From assembly GCA_022925895.1 (NCBI GenBank), contig JAKSYS010000001.1, positions 248,001 through 312,000 on the forward strand: a stretch of DNA of 64,000 bases. Direction: 5' to 3'. The notes beneath the pieces were generated by a model. The model was given only the letters and a program-made list of their open reading frames with translations. It had not been told where the DNA came from and did no database searches. The position numbers were made by a program, and so were the translations under genes. Of this stretch, positions 22,863 to 33,348 are shown piece by piece. The stretch is from Fragilaria crotonensis (taxonomy: Eukaryota; Bacillariophyta; Fragilariophyceae; Fragilariales; Fragilariaceae). Every line of letters starts with the position of its first letter. Position 1 is the stretch's first letter.

Positions 22863-23093
22863 GAAGGTACTTGAGAGACTTGACTGCTGATCTACTATCC
22901 GAGCAAATGTAGTGCTTGATGGAGCGGCGAATGCATGATTGGGTCAGATCTAGGACAGCGGCAATCAGTAAACTTCTGAAATCACCGAAGAAGAGAAATT
23001 TCCAGAGGAATTCAATGGGCAAGCAACTATAGGACCTGAGAGGTGCGGGGAATAGCAGAATACATGAATGAAAAAGGTGTGCAAGCTGAGCAA

Positions 23094-24206
23094 TCATGTC
23101 GGACGATCACCCTGGTCGCCATGAATGCGAAATCGCAGTGCGTGCAAATCAATTTGGTCACCAGCTGGTCCCACTCTGTCTCTCAATTCAGCAACCCTGA
23201 CAGCTGCTTGACGACGACGAACCATGCGCCCATGGGCAGCGCCATGTCGACGTATCTCAGCCATTTCTACTCTGGCTTCATTGAGTTGTTGTCGAAAGTT
23301 GCGGACGCGGCCCAACCCAGCGAGAATACTTTGGCGCCTGGCAACACGTTCGGGTGTGTCACCATCGGAGCCGGCATTGCCAGAGATGCCACCGTGTGTT
23401 GGGTCCTTGTTGAGGGCCGCCAACTTGAAACTCTGAGCTAGAAAGTCAAGAAATAGTGGGTTTGATCTCAAGCTGTCGTCATCGTTCCTTTCTGCCACAC
23501 CATGAGGAAGTTGGGCTTTGACTGCCTTCCACAAATCAACGTCAAATTCCTTGGACCAGAAAGCCGCCATGCGAGTCAAGGCGTCTGTCGTCAGGAGCTC
23601 AGGGCACGCCGTAACCACAATCTGAAGCTCCTCCCTCATGGCCGCTCGCGTTCGGGGAAGATCATAGGTATCCGCAAGTTCCGTCCATCCGAGAATGTCC
23701 GAAAGAGTTTCCTTTCTTTGGTCCAAAGAGAGATGGTCTGATTCGTGATAACCATGCTTGAAAAGTTGCAATGAGGAGCAAAGTTGTTGATCACTCTCGT
23801 GTAGCAGTTTCGTCATTCCAAATTCGTGAAACCAAGGCAAGATTGCCTTGGCATTTTCCTTGTTAATACTGACCAAGTCAGCTGTCGACACCGATCGCGG
23901 CTCTAAAAAGGGATAAAAGAGCTTCCATTCCTCAGGATCCTTGTCCGGGAATTCAATCTTCTTTTTTCGAGATTCTTGCATGCCAGAAGAAAGCATTGTA
24001 TCAAAGTAATCGGAAGCATAGCAGAGGATGAAACTGTGGTGTTTGAATGACTTCCCCCCGACCACAACTTCCACATCTGGTTCACCAAGACAACGTCGGT
24101 GGAGCGGAGGAGGAAATTCTGAATCCACGGGAGCTCTTGTGGCCGGTGTGGCATCACGTCTGCGCTTTCGCAATCGCAAATTAACAACTGATGAAGGGGC
24201 AATCAT
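23094..24206 (-). CDS. BTB/POZ domain protein
   Basis: A 370-residue single-exon protein starting at ATG 24206. Residues ~44-150 are a BTB/POZ domain: PDVEVVVGGKSFKHHSFILC, ASDYFDTMLSSGMQES, then IEFPDKDPEEWKLFYPFLEP. BTB domains dimerise and often act as substrate adaptors for Cullin-3 ubiquitin ligases. A helical middle part (LGWTELADTYDLPRTRAAM) resembles the BACK-like region after BTB domains. There is no Kelch or MATH domain; the C-terminus is Arg-rich (RMVRRRQAAVRVAELRDRVG). The N-terminus LRLRKRRRD could be a nuclear signal. Single-domain BTB proteins form an expanded family in diatoms. The target is unknown. The Copia element lies just past its stop. Confidence 0.88.
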   Translation of the reverse strand: MIAPSSVVNLRLRKRRRDATPATRAPVDSEFPPPLHRRCLGEPDVEVVVGGKSFKHHSFILCYASDYFDTMLSSGMQESRKKKIEFPDKDPEEWKLFYPFLEPRSVSTADLVSINKENAKAILPWFHEFGMTKLLHESDQQLCSSLQLFKHGYHESDHLSLDQRKETLSDILGWTELADTYDLPRTRAAMREELQIVVTACPELLTTDALTRMAAFWSKEFDVDLWKAVKAQLPHGVAERNDDDSLRSNPLFLDFLAQSFKLAALNKDPTHGGISGNAGSDGDTPERVARRQSILAGLGRVRNFRQQLNEARVEMAEIRRHGAAHGRMVRRRQAAVRVAELRDRVGPAGDQIDLHALRFRIHGDQGDRPT

Positions 24207-25174
24207 TAATAGAATTGTTGCAACAGAATAATGTCAACGAACTAGATCTAATTGATGGGCGAAACTACGAACGGAATGATGAAATGTTGATGTCCTCGCC
24301 TGTCGCCGCCGTGAACAATTCTGATGCGAATAAAAGCGAACGAACTGATGTGTATGAAATACGAAATCCGTGACATGACATATGAAGACTGGGCGTGTGA
24401 TTAGTGTGATCCTGCGTAGGGTTTGGGAGAGTGACGTACATCTATGTGCGTTATTGGGATCGTACTTGAGTCGTCATCGGAGTTCGTATTGCTGTTCTGG
24501 ACTACAATACTCGAAGTACAAAACGTATCATATACTGTATACATAATATTACGTAGTATATCATACGAGTGTGGAACGTTCGTATGTACTACAAACTTCA
24601 AAACAGTGTAGCTATTCATATAGTCAGCACTTGAGTACAGTACTTGTACTGTACCAGGTACAAGGTACAAGTACCAGTACCAGCACTTATTCCTTACCAT
24701 ACTGGAATACTATAGCACCTGTTGGAGGAGGACACGGGCATAGTGCAGAGGATACTACAGACTACAGTCTACAGTATGATATAAATTCACAATGTGCTCG
24801 ACAGATCACTTCCCGTCGTTCCAGAAGTGATGCTATCGCACAGAGGTGGTCTATCAACAACTTCGAGAAGAGTGTGATAGCGTGAGTTGGGCTCATAACC
24901 TGTCAGGCTCTCCAGTCTACTACAATACGAAGGTATAATAGTAGTCTAGAAAGTGGCTATAGTATTACCGGTATACTGTAGCCTCTCAGTAGTACTCTAG
25001 CACTTACAACTTACAACCGTACTTGTATGTACCAGTTATGTCTTGACACGGATCCGACGATTGACCAGACCTGGCGGCAAAATGAGGTTGGCTTTTGCTT
25101 CCTGCTCAGATCTCTGAATCTGCACAACGCTGTGCACACATCGCAGCCATTATAGCCTAGCAACTATCGACAGA
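24207..25174. other. Intergenic, GTAC-word rich, with a Copia-like scrap
   Basis: No gene seen. 24590-24720 is one of the densest tracts of GTAC words in the window (gtactgtaccaggtacaagg). A short LTR-element relic lies at about 24888-24905. The last ~120 bp should hold the promoter of the tautomerase gene. Confidence 0.5.
24888..24905 (-). mobile_element. Probable scrap of a second Copia-like element
   Basis: The plus strand reads ttgggctcataacctgt, the same primer-binding-site/LTR junction seen at 22444-22460, followed by LTR-like but diverged sequence. No internal coding region or partner LTR was found, so it is at most a small old fragment. The initiator-tRNA complementarity makes a chance match unlikely, but the evidence is short. 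Confidence 0.4.
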
Positions 25175-25499
25175 ATGCCATTCGTCCACATCACTTGGCT
25201 CCCAAAGACGTGTCGCAACGCAGCTGTTCGCAAGGAAGTTGCTGATGCTGTTATCAAGGTGAGAAAAGTGGACTGTCAAGAATTCATCACATACTGCGCG
25301 GAACCTTCTCCCAACACCTCTTGCATTTGTTGTCTAGGCCATGGTCTCGGTCCAAGGTGCTGACATTAGTCCTGAAAACTTGGTTGTTCGCTTCTCCGAA
25401 GCTGTGGATGGATTTCCGCTTCCGAAAGGTCACTCCGAGAGCCCAGAACTTCAAGCTCCGCAAAAGCCTGGTGCAGAAGCATTTCTCAAGGACAAGTAG
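25175..25499 (+). CDS. 4-oxalocrotonate tautomerase-family protein, spliced
   Basis: Two exons (25175-25258, 25338-25499) joined across a 79-bp intron, GTGAGA...TCTAG, give an 81-residue protein. It begins MPFVHITWLPKTCRNAAVRK, then EVADAVIK, and across the splice AMVSVQGADISPENLVVRFSEAVDGFPLPKG. Pro directly after Met is the catalytic base of tautomerases; the following beta strand, the amphipathic helix (RKEVADAVIKAMVSV) and PENLVVRFSE fit the family's beta-alpha-beta unit. Typical 4-OT subunits have ~62 residues and MIF-type ones ~115; this one is a 4-OT-like unit with a polar tail ending FLKDK. Likely a small oligomeric cytosolic enzyme; substrate unknown. Confidence 0.72.
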
Positions 25500-26033
25500 A
25501 ACTTGAGAACTTTGAACTGCGAACAGGTGGTCCATCAGTTGTTGGCCGTTCAATCCATTCCCAGGATTTTCAACTGTCAGAGAAGTACTCGGAGTATTTT
25601 GCAATACTGGTCCAGTTGTCGACATTTTCCTACTCGTTGATCGAGCATTTGATTTACCGGATTAAATTTGTTCAAGTCTGGACGTTAATCATTTCACCAG
25701 TCCAGGTTTGCAGATACAGAGTCCCTAGTAGAGTAGCTGACACCTGACTCACAATGGTCAACATACATGCATAGTACGTTGCCCATTACCGTGCTAAATG
25801 GACATCGCCAGAAAGTGGGGCTTCGTGATTTGGTGGTTGTATCATCAGGTTTACATTTCTTCATCCTCCTACACGAGGCTATTGGATGGTAGAGTTCCCA
25901 CCAGCACAATAGCATAGCAGCCTCGTGCCGTACAAACTTGGTTCAGAGGTATTGTCGCACCATCCCGAAAGCGAGGAATTGAAAGGACATGACAACTATC
26001 AACAACAACGACGAACAACCTATCCTCTTCCGA
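25500..26033. other. Intergenic between convergent genes
   Basis: Holds the 3' ends of the tautomerase and NYN/SAP genes. No further gene or clear repeat seen. Confidence 0.5.
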
Positions 26034-28151
26034 TCATTTAACTCGAACTTGAAACTCGTAATTGCCATCCGTGTCCACTGCCGCTGTCCGGTCAAAAATG
26101 TCATCATGTGTATTGATAAATCTGGCCAGGCTACCGTACAGGCCTTTCAACTCGGATAATGCTGTCGAGCTTCCAATACCACCCTGTTGTCGAGCCGCGT
26201 AGGATATGTTGGCGTTGAGATAACGTCCAATGTCTCGAGAACTCGCAGTGCCACCGCTTGCTTGAATGTATTCCTTAACAAGGGTGATAGCGTATTCCGT
26301 TACAGGAGAAGCCGGGATATCGCACACCGATCGCTTGTGATCCGTGGCAGCAACTGATGAGGAAAGTTGTCGCTGTCGTTCGTCATCATTCGCGAGGCGT
26401 TCAACAAGACCAGCCTTGACGCCAGAAGTAGCCAAATTGCGTTCTCGACAAAACTCTTTTAGTCGAACCACCGTGTAAGTGGAATAGTCCTTCTTTGGTG
26501 GGACATTTTGAATAGGTGTTTCGACTTCATGAGTTAACCCATTTCTTACTCCAGCATGGAAGTGTGCTACCGATGCCGGTCGCAGCTTACTGAGCTCCAT
26601 GATTGAGAATTCGTAAGCACGTTCCGGGTAATCCAGCTGATCCAGCGAGTACGTATCGAAAAACTCTTTCTCCAGATCTGTCAATCGCGCTTGACGAGCC
26701 TCCGCCAAGAGGGCCTCTTCTGCGTTGCCCATAAGGCTGATCCAAAAGGTCTTGTCCAACTTTGAATCGACCTTTTGAATGGCAAAGACGCTGCCCTCGC
26801 GCACGATCTGGTGCAGTCCTCGGAATTGTCTCTTGAGCTCAGTCTGTATGTCAGACTGTCCGATCGGGAACTGTTTGAGATATCGCCCCACGTCTCGAGA
26901 CGATACCATGGGAAGATTTGACTTGGCGATGAAATCATAAATCACTTTTACGACCGTAAACCGAGAGATATCCGGTGCATTCGAAATCGATTGGATATCG
27001 ACGCCTTCCTTGACAGTAATAAGTCGATCCAAATAGTCTTCGAACCAAATAACGTCATAGTCGATAAGATTCGGTGTCTGATACAGTGCACGGTTACAAT
27101 CGGGTCGTTTTGAAACAATGCCGACTTTGCGAGCCTTTTGTCTTGTTCGAATGAGCGCAGGCATGAAGTCCTTGTCGCCACTGACAAGAATGGCAACATC
27201 ATAGGCATTCGGGACAGTTGCATAATGTAGCATTTCAACTGCAAGCTGAATATCAATACATTTTTCTCCTGACCCGACTGTTTCCATCATGTAAACGTCA
27301 TAGTTCGCTGCCTTCATATCTTCAAACATTTGAATGCGATCCGACTTCAAATTTGTATTTTTCTTGACCGACGTGAAGACTGTTGCGCGCGATATTTCCA
27401 TGGGGCGAACGGTATCTCCCCATCCGGTACTTCGTTCCTGTTCTTGCAGTGCTTCACATACTATTCGAGGAAGTTCTCCCCAATTGAAGCTATAGTTTTG
27501 TTGCCAACCTCTGCCATATTTGGCCACAATGGGGCACAAATGTGCGGGACGTTCGAAAATGGAGTAATAAAGCCATGTTCCATCAATAAAAAGCATGACT
27601 CGCAAGGGGGCGACTGGTAATGCCCCATCCATTGGTGGCAACGGATCCATGGCCTTCTCAGTCAGTTCCATGAGTGTGACATCCTTGGAACTTGTCGGGG
27701 TGGTGGAGGGCGCTGCCGTCCGTGAATTTATTGCCCGCATAAGCATATCAATCTGTTTCTGCTGCTCTTCGATGCGCCGTTGTGTCTCATCCATGATACT
27801 TTGTTGGGTTGTTATTGCCGATTCTTGATCGTCGCTTAGGAACTGTGGCAGAGGAGGTAGCGGATCCTCTTCGTCGCCGGCACTGACGGCGAACTTTCCA
27901 AATTCCATTTCATCGGAATCACCTATTTTGAAATCGTCCATGTCATCGTCTTCGTCATCATCGTCCGACCCTTCTCGGAGCGCCGTCGAGGGCTGCCATG
28001 AGCGTCCCGCTGATCGCCGGCTATGTGGTACGAAACAAACGTACGAACTTCGTTTTCTGTGAACATGCGACGACGATATGAAGGAATTCACTTCGAACAG
28101 ACTTTGCGTCCATATTAGTTGAAGAGCGAGGAATTGTATTCGGCATCCCAT
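26034..28151 (-). CDS. NYN-domain protein with duplicated winged-helix-like module and SAP domain, probably plastid-targeted
   Basis: A 705-residue single-exon protein from the first ATG (28151). Residues ~184-375 form a NYN (PIN-like) nuclease domain: LFIDGTWLYY (Asp190), GEKCIDIQLA (Asp300) and LVSGDKDFMPAL (Asp326, Asp328) supply the acidic residues expected for metal-dependent RNA cleavage. A module around 399-461 (VSSRDVGRYLKQF) recurs at 619-690 (ASSRDIGRYLNAN); each looks like a winged-helix or LOTUS/OST-HTH unit. Between them is a SAP motif (YTVVRLKEFCRERNLATSGV, ~558-589), a nucleic-acid-binding fold. The N-terminus (FLALQLIWTQSLFEVNSF) reads as a signal peptide ending at a Phe, then a basic Ser-rich stretch, as in diatom plastid proteins. 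Role inferred: organellar RNA processing. LOTUS call tentative. Confidence 0.82.
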   Translation of the reverse strand: MGCRIQFLALQLIWTQSLFEVNSFISSSHVHRKRSSYVCFVPHSRRSAGRSWQPSTALREGSDDDDEDDDMDDFKIGDSDEMEFGKFAVSAGDEEDPLPPLPQFLSDDQESAITTQQSIMDETQRRIEEQQKQIDMLMRAINSRTAAPSTTPTSSKDVTLMELTEKAMDPLPPMDGALPVAPLRVMLFIDGTWLYYSIFERPAHLCPIVAKYGRGWQQNYSFNWGELPRIVCEALQEQERSTGWGDTVRPMEISRATVFTSVKKNTNLKSDRIQMFEDMKAANYDVYMMETVGSGEKCIDIQLAVEMLHYATVPNAYDVAILVSGDKDFMPALIRTRQKARKVGIVSKRPDCNRALYQTPNLIDYDVIWFEDYLDRLITVKEGVDIQSISNAPDISRFTVVKVIYDFIAKSNLPMVSSRDVGRYLKQFPIGQSDIQTELKRQFRGLHQIVREGSVFAIQKVDSKLDKTFWISLMGNAEEALLAEARQARLTDLEKEFFDTYSLDQLDYPERAYEFSIMELSKLRPASVAHFHAGVRNGLTHEVETPIQNVPPKKDYSTYTVVRLKEFCRERNLATSGVKAGLVERLANDDERQRQLSSSVAATDHKRSVCDIPASPVTEYAITLVKEYIQASGGTASSRDIGRYLNANISYAARQQGGIGSSTALSELKGLYGSLARFINTHDDIFDRTAAVDTDGNYEFQVRVK

Positions 28152-29967
28152 ATTGAGCACACAATGTTGTCCTGTACATGCACTCTGCAGTCTGCAGTGC
28201 TGTACCTGCTTGTTGTCAGGACAAACGATTGCAGCTCTCGGCAACAGACGCGTCGCGCCTCCACTCAGTACTTGTACGTGAGATCTGGTCGATGGTTGAT
28301 GGATCGGATGTCGGATGGTGCGACACGGACGACTGACGACTTTGATGGGCAGCGTTGACGTCTGGCAGACCTCCGCGCGAAGCTTAGGTTATGAGTTAGT
28401 ATGAGTTAACAGAATCATGTAGCCATACACTATGACAGTATGCTGCACACCGTGTATTGTGTATCAATGCACGATGCATTCGTCCTTCATTTGAATTCCT
28501 CCATGTAGTCTACTATTGATACGTCTGCTCAAACTTTGAATGGATCAGCAGTCGCAGCACGCCAGCACCATGTTGTTGAAAGTCTTGGTCCCACGTGTAG
28601 AACAAGCATTGTTATGGTCCAACAGTGACAGTCATGACAGCAGGTCTGGCAGACTACCGTAGTATTCGTTGGCATCCTCAAGCGTAGCATGGACAATAAC
28701 GAGGCTGAAGGCTGGGTTAGTAGACTCCTTGCTTATGATTGCTTTCATCTGTTTGAAAGACAGAAATATAATTGGCCTGTTTCCTTTCAAATGCTTAGGG
28801 TATTGTAGTGAGTATTGTAGTGATGGCTGTTCTTTGATTCAAGGACCCAATGGTCGCTGTGAGAGTAATTGGGGGTTGGTAGTTCCTCTAGGCCATAAGC
28901 CATTGCGCCACCATGACAAAACAAAAGATGCATTTGTACCTGCCTTCTGGCTCAGACATTTAATATAAGATAGTTTTGAAGTGCTAGGTTGGGGTCACGT
29001 AATGACTAGATAGTAGTACTAACTAAGTAGCGCCTTCTTTTTTCTTGTTGGGATCATCTCGACCAGAATCCAGGGCAGATGTTGGTCTGACATGGGAGCT
29101 GTAATGGTGCTGAGCCTCCATTGGTAGTTTTGACCAGTGCCCGATCCCGACAAGATGGTGTCCATCAAAAAGTGTGAGTACCAGTACTTGTGCGAGTGAG
29201 GAGTGCGGACTGGAGCACACAGGAGTGTTCCTGTTCACTCACCCCCCTACATCGCTGGCGTATGCGAGTATGCCAGTACGTTGTTTTCTCTTCATATCAT
29301 ATATCCTACTATATTATAAATTAATTGTGTGCGTGTGTGAGTGCGTGCGTCCGTCTGTTACGGAGTATGACCACTCTGGGGTACTGGATCAAATGAATAC
29401 TGTCTCATACTCGGAGCATAAATGTCATACATGCATACTGGAGTACTCCGTAAGAGATGTCGGTAAGATTTGCATATACGTAGTTGCGTCAGTGCGTGCG
29501 TCTGTTACGGAGTATGACCACTCTGGGGTACTGCACTACTTGCGTATAGTACTGAACTGTACAAACAGTACACACAACCGTGCACAACCCATACCGTACA
29601 CGCCGTATTCCAGAAGTCCGACCAATTGGGAGGTACCCACTAGTTCATATATATTATAAAACCATACTGGTACCAGGTACATCCGGCTACATACAGGCAG
29701 ATGATATTCATACCACTGGCATCTGGCAGCATACGTAATCGATACTTGTACCTGTAGTACACGACTGCACGACAGAGTCATGACATCCACCCATGGATCT
29801 TCGGGAGTTCGTTGTGATTGATTGTCACGAATTCTTGGAAAGGTCAGAAGGCTCATCAGGTCGTCTCCTGATTCATGCGAAATACTCAGCACTCTGTACA
29901 TTGCATTCAAAAAGCTCAGTTCCTACTGAAGGCATAACACTACGAGAAAGAGTACAGGAACAGGACA
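28152..29967. other. Long intergenic region
   Basis: No gene supported. A frame at 28669-28968 has no recognisable product. A ~45-bp sequence occurs twice in direct orientation near 29.34 and 29.49 kb. GTAC-type words are common in 29.36-29.78 kb. Confidence 0.45.
29341..29533 (+). repeat. Direct repeat pair, ~45 bp
   Basis: GTGCGTGCG, then TCTGTTACGGAGTATGACC and ACTCTGGGGTACTG, occur at 29341-29386 and again at 29492-29533. The second copy lacks four bases. The spacing is about 150 bp. No associated gene or element recognised. Confidence 0.8.
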
Positions 29968-31909
29968 ATGAGATTATTGGCGCAACGATCAATGTTACAG
30001 ATGGGTGCCGTTTTGTTCTTGGCATTCATATCAGGGAAGGTGGTCGAAGTTGACGGGTTTGTCGTCCTCCCTCATCAATCTGCAGGACAGAGTATTTTTC
30101 GCCACGCGTCAACATCACTGTCAACCTCAACATCAACCTCAACTCTACGTTCCGAGAAAGGAGTCTACGAAATCAATCGAGCCATGGATGATCTTGCAGA
30201 GCAATGTGGGGATGTCAAAAGGCCTGTCGTGGCCTTGGCTTCGCAAGTAGAAGATATCTACAAGCAAGCGAAACAGAAGGATATAATATCGTTCAATGTC
30301 ATGCTCAAGGCATGGGGAAAAGCTTGCCAATCCATGGAAAGACAGAAGCATGCACACAACAATGGACACAAGGTAACAATCCACAGTGCTCCAAGCATGG
30401 CGATCTATACTCCTCGAGACGCAGCGGAACACTTGACGAAGCATCTTTTGACGGCGGAAGAAGCATGCCAAGGAGACGGAGAAAACTGCGTGGTGGTTCC
30501 AGATGAAACATCGTACAACATTGCGATCGGTGAGTTCATCTTGCAAACGTCAACGTGGAAACGCATGTCTGCATAACATGTGAGACCCGCAACTACTAAC
30601 TCACGAGTCGTCGCCTCTACCACAGATGCCTGGGCCAAAAGTGCCGTTGCCGATTCCACTCAAGTCGCCGAACGGCTGTTGAGTAAAATGATTCACAATC
30701 CTCGATTGGAACCCTCCTCCATCACCTACAATGCCGTCCTTGATAGTCATGCACATTCGTCCGACCCAGATTCACTGACTCGTATGAACAAGATTTGGAA
30801 TCACATGCAAAAGCTTGCCGATGCTGGATCCACTACTATTCGACCCAATTTGAGAACTGTCAATATGATTTTGACAGCCTGCGTTCGCAAGGCAGAAATG
30901 AGTAAGGAGCAGGAAGAAAAAATGGCTTGCGCCAGGCATGCTCAGACGATTCTGGATGACATCAAGGCGAGAGCCAAGGATGGGAGTACGGATTTGACCC
31001 CCGATGTCATGACTTATTCCATAGTCATGGATGCGTTTGCTCGAGTCGGATCGTCCGAGGCCGCTCATCACGCCGAGGAGCTCATGCTGGAGCTCAACAA
31101 GCCTATCGAGACTCGGGGACGTGCGACAGCAACCCAATTTTCGTACCTACACCACCCTCATTGGAGCGTGGTCGAGGTCGCCGGACCCGAATGCTGCTCG
31201 ACGGGCCGAAGAGCTATTGGAAGAAATGGAGCAATTGTACGCGAAACGAATGGAGGAAGGCAGACCTCTGCGGCATGGGGAAGAATACACCAAACCCAAT
31301 GCAAGGACATTCACTGCAGTCATTCATGCCTTGTCGCGATCTCACGATTCGGACAAGTCGAAGCGTGTCTTGAAGATCCTCATGAAGATGAGAGAGCAAG
31401 CCAAGTCTGACCCGAACTGCGCACCTATGCTGAACACCTACAATCAAGGTATGTTGACGTTTCTTGCACTTTATTGACTTTGAGGAGTGAATATAACATG
31501 TGGAGTGCTGGCTAATGCATTCTACTCCTTGCTGCTTCCAGCCATCGATGCGTGTGCGAAAACAAGGGGTACTGGCAAAGAGCAGGTCGAAGCGCTCAAG
31601 ATTGCATTTGCCATCCTCAAGACGGTAGAACTGGACAAGAACGTGACACCCAACGAAGACACGTACAACAACATTATCAAAGCAGTAGCCTACCTGCTAC
31701 CAGATGGATCCGAGCGAACTAAAATCGCTTTGGCTGCCTTTGAAAAGGCCAAGACCAATGGAAAGGTGAGTGTTGATGTGGTTCGCACTCTGCGAAAAGC
31801 GCTGGACAACGAGACAATGCGTGAAACACTTCGGCCGCTAGAAACTTCCACTGGATTCATTGACTACACCAAGATACCTACGGCATGGTCAAAGAACATT
31901 TTCAAGTAA
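29968..31909 (+). CDS. Pentatricopeptide repeat (PPR) protein, spliced, with one frame slip
   Basis: Exons 29968-30529, 30626-31448 and 31542-31909 are separated by introns of 96 and 93 bp with GT-AG ends. The joined frame restores YNIAIDAWAKSAV at the first junction and TYNQAIDACAKTR at the second. At least five PPR units are visible (FNVMLKAWGKAC, YNAVLDSHA, YSIVMDAFARVG, YTTLIGAWSRS, FTAVIHALSRS). PPR proteins bind organellar RNA, aiding processing, stability or translation. The N-terminus (AVLFLAFISGKVVEVDGF, then Ser/Thr-rich) looks like a signal peptide followed by a Phe-led transit peptide, suggesting the plastid. In exon 2 the conserved frame shifts at the G-run 31115-31118. No editing-type C-terminal domain is present. 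Confidence 0.85.
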
Positions 31910-32104
31910 TCTCTATGATATGTCCATAACCTACTAGACCTAAATAGTTGCCTTGTCCATTGCTTTGGTGACGTGATGCTGTTCATCATTTCGTTGGCAT
32001 AACAGCGGCTAGGAGCAAGCAAACGTTCAAATGAGAAAGATTCATCAATGAAGACAATCGATGAGGCAAAACGTGAACGTTTTCGTGAACAGCGTTTCTT
32101 TACT

Positions 32105-32641
32105 TTAAGCCGCAGCCTTATTCAACACAACACCCTCGAACTTGTCTTGGAACCACTTGATAGCATCATCCTTGGTGACTTTGTGTGATTTTCCGACACG
32201 TCCCTGGCGAACCTTTCTCTTGGCAACACGCGCACCAGCTCTTGTCAAGCAGACGAAGAAATCCATACCGTAAATACCAGTGGTAGGATCGTACTTGATA
32301 CCCAAATCAATGTGCTCGTTGATTCCGAATCCAAAGTTTCCAGTGTCAGAAAAGTTTCCCTGAAGAAGCTCATATTCCTTCACCTTCAATCCACGTTCAA
32401 GAATCTCTAGAGCCTTCTCACCACGGACAGTGACATGGACGGCGATCTTCTCATTACGTCTGATTCCGAACGTACGGAGTGTGTAACGAGCCTTGGAGTA
32501 GACTGGTTGTTGACCGGTCAATTGTTCCAACACACGCGCAGCACGGGTCAAACGATCACCAGATTCTCCGACGCAGCAGTTGAGAACAAGCTTCTCAACT
32601 TTGATGTCCTTCATAACGTTAGCCTTGCCTTCGTCTGCCAT
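32105..32641 (-). CDS. RPL11: 60S ribosomal protein L11 (uL5)
   Basis: A 178-residue intact protein, the usual eukaryotic length. It matches uL5 throughout: [74 protein letters not shown] and [19 protein letters not shown]. uL5 sits in the central protuberance of the large subunit with 5S rRNA and contacts the P-site tRNA. ATG at 32641 with [18 protein letters not shown] is the natural start. Codon use is clean and the gene is uninterrupted, a useful contrast with the frame slips in other genes here. Confidence 0.97.
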   Translation of the reverse strand: MADEGKANVMKDIKVEKLVLNCCVGESGDRLTRAARVLEQLTGQQPVYSKARYTLRTFGIRRNEKIAVHVTVRGEKALEILERGLKVKEYELLQGNFSDTGNFGFGINEHIDLGIKYDPTTGIYGMDFFVCLTRAGARVAKRKVRQGRVGKSHKVTKDDAIKWFQDKFEGVVLNKAAA

Positions 32642-33348
32642 GGTGGATGAGTATTGTTCCTTGAATCAACAGATGATAACAAGTAGGGTTGGACTACGGT
32701 ATACCTGGGGTGTTGGGTGATGCCAAAGGTGGTGCTGAAATCTATACTGATTCTACACGAATCCACGAGTTTACCACTTACTTGTGATTTCCTTGGTGTC
32801 TTGGACTCTTGACGAAGTTCGTCGCACGTCATGCGCGCTTTGATTGCTTGGATTCCACTCGCTATGATATCTCGGAATTCGGAATGAATTCCACATTCCA
32901 AGCCAGTTTACGGTTTACGACCGTTATTTGATGCTTGATGGTGTGGATGGTTCTCATGGTACAGTACATGTGCCCGGTGCAGCAGGTATTCTTTGGTACC
33001 CGTGACGTCTAAACAGTACTCCAGTACTCGTACATGCGTATTCTATTATTCTATTTGCAGATTGTACTGGTTACTGGTACGACCTACTCACGCGAATGCT
33101 TGAGGTTCGAAATTATGCTCATGAAACGTGTCGTCGTCACTCTGCACTGGAGTATCATATGGGCAACCATATATGTGCAACTTCGCACTATGCGCACATC
33201 CAGTCGTCCGGACGTTGCTGACGCAGGACCCGACACCCGATTCTTGTGGGAATCATAATTCCCTCACTTTTTCATCGTCGTGTACACCACCGTCTTCATT
33301 TCTTGGCGAAACCTAATCATGGCATAGATTTGCCTCTCAATCGAAAGA
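32642..33348. other. Divergent intergenic region
   Basis: Promoter-side DNA of RPL11 and of the membrane protein at 33349. It contains GTAC words near 32960-33080 (ggtacagtacatg, cagtactccagtactcgtac). No gene seen. Confidence 0.45.

Larger units (their letters stand above)
15662..22867 (-). mobile_element. Ty1/Copia LTR retrotransposon, young but coding-defective
   Basis: A complete LTR-to-LTR element (15667-22862) on the minus strand, bracketed by the 5-bp target duplication GAAGG (15662-15666 and 22863-22867). Its two 405-bp LTRs look identical by eye, so the insertion is recent. In transcription order the parts are Gag with a CX2CX4HX4C zinc knuckle (CLGCHNPGHKLEDC), protease, integrase (HHCC zinc region and DDE core), reverse transcriptase with its catalytic DD motif (QVDDLAIG) and RNase H. 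Integrase ahead of reverse transcriptase is diagnostic of Copia. The coding sequence is interrupted about four times, so this copy looks broken. Known diatom Copia lineages (CoDi) are the natural relatives; lineage not determined. Confidence 0.95.

Noticed and set aside
24860-24935. tRNA-Met gene, because of gggctcataacc
   Set aside because: Only the anticodon arm is present; there is no acceptor stem, D arm or T loop. An LTR-element primer site explains it better.
28669-28968. Possible transposase fragment (NNEAEGW in another frame)
   Set aside because: One short motif with a stop soon after and no terminal repeats; too weak to report.
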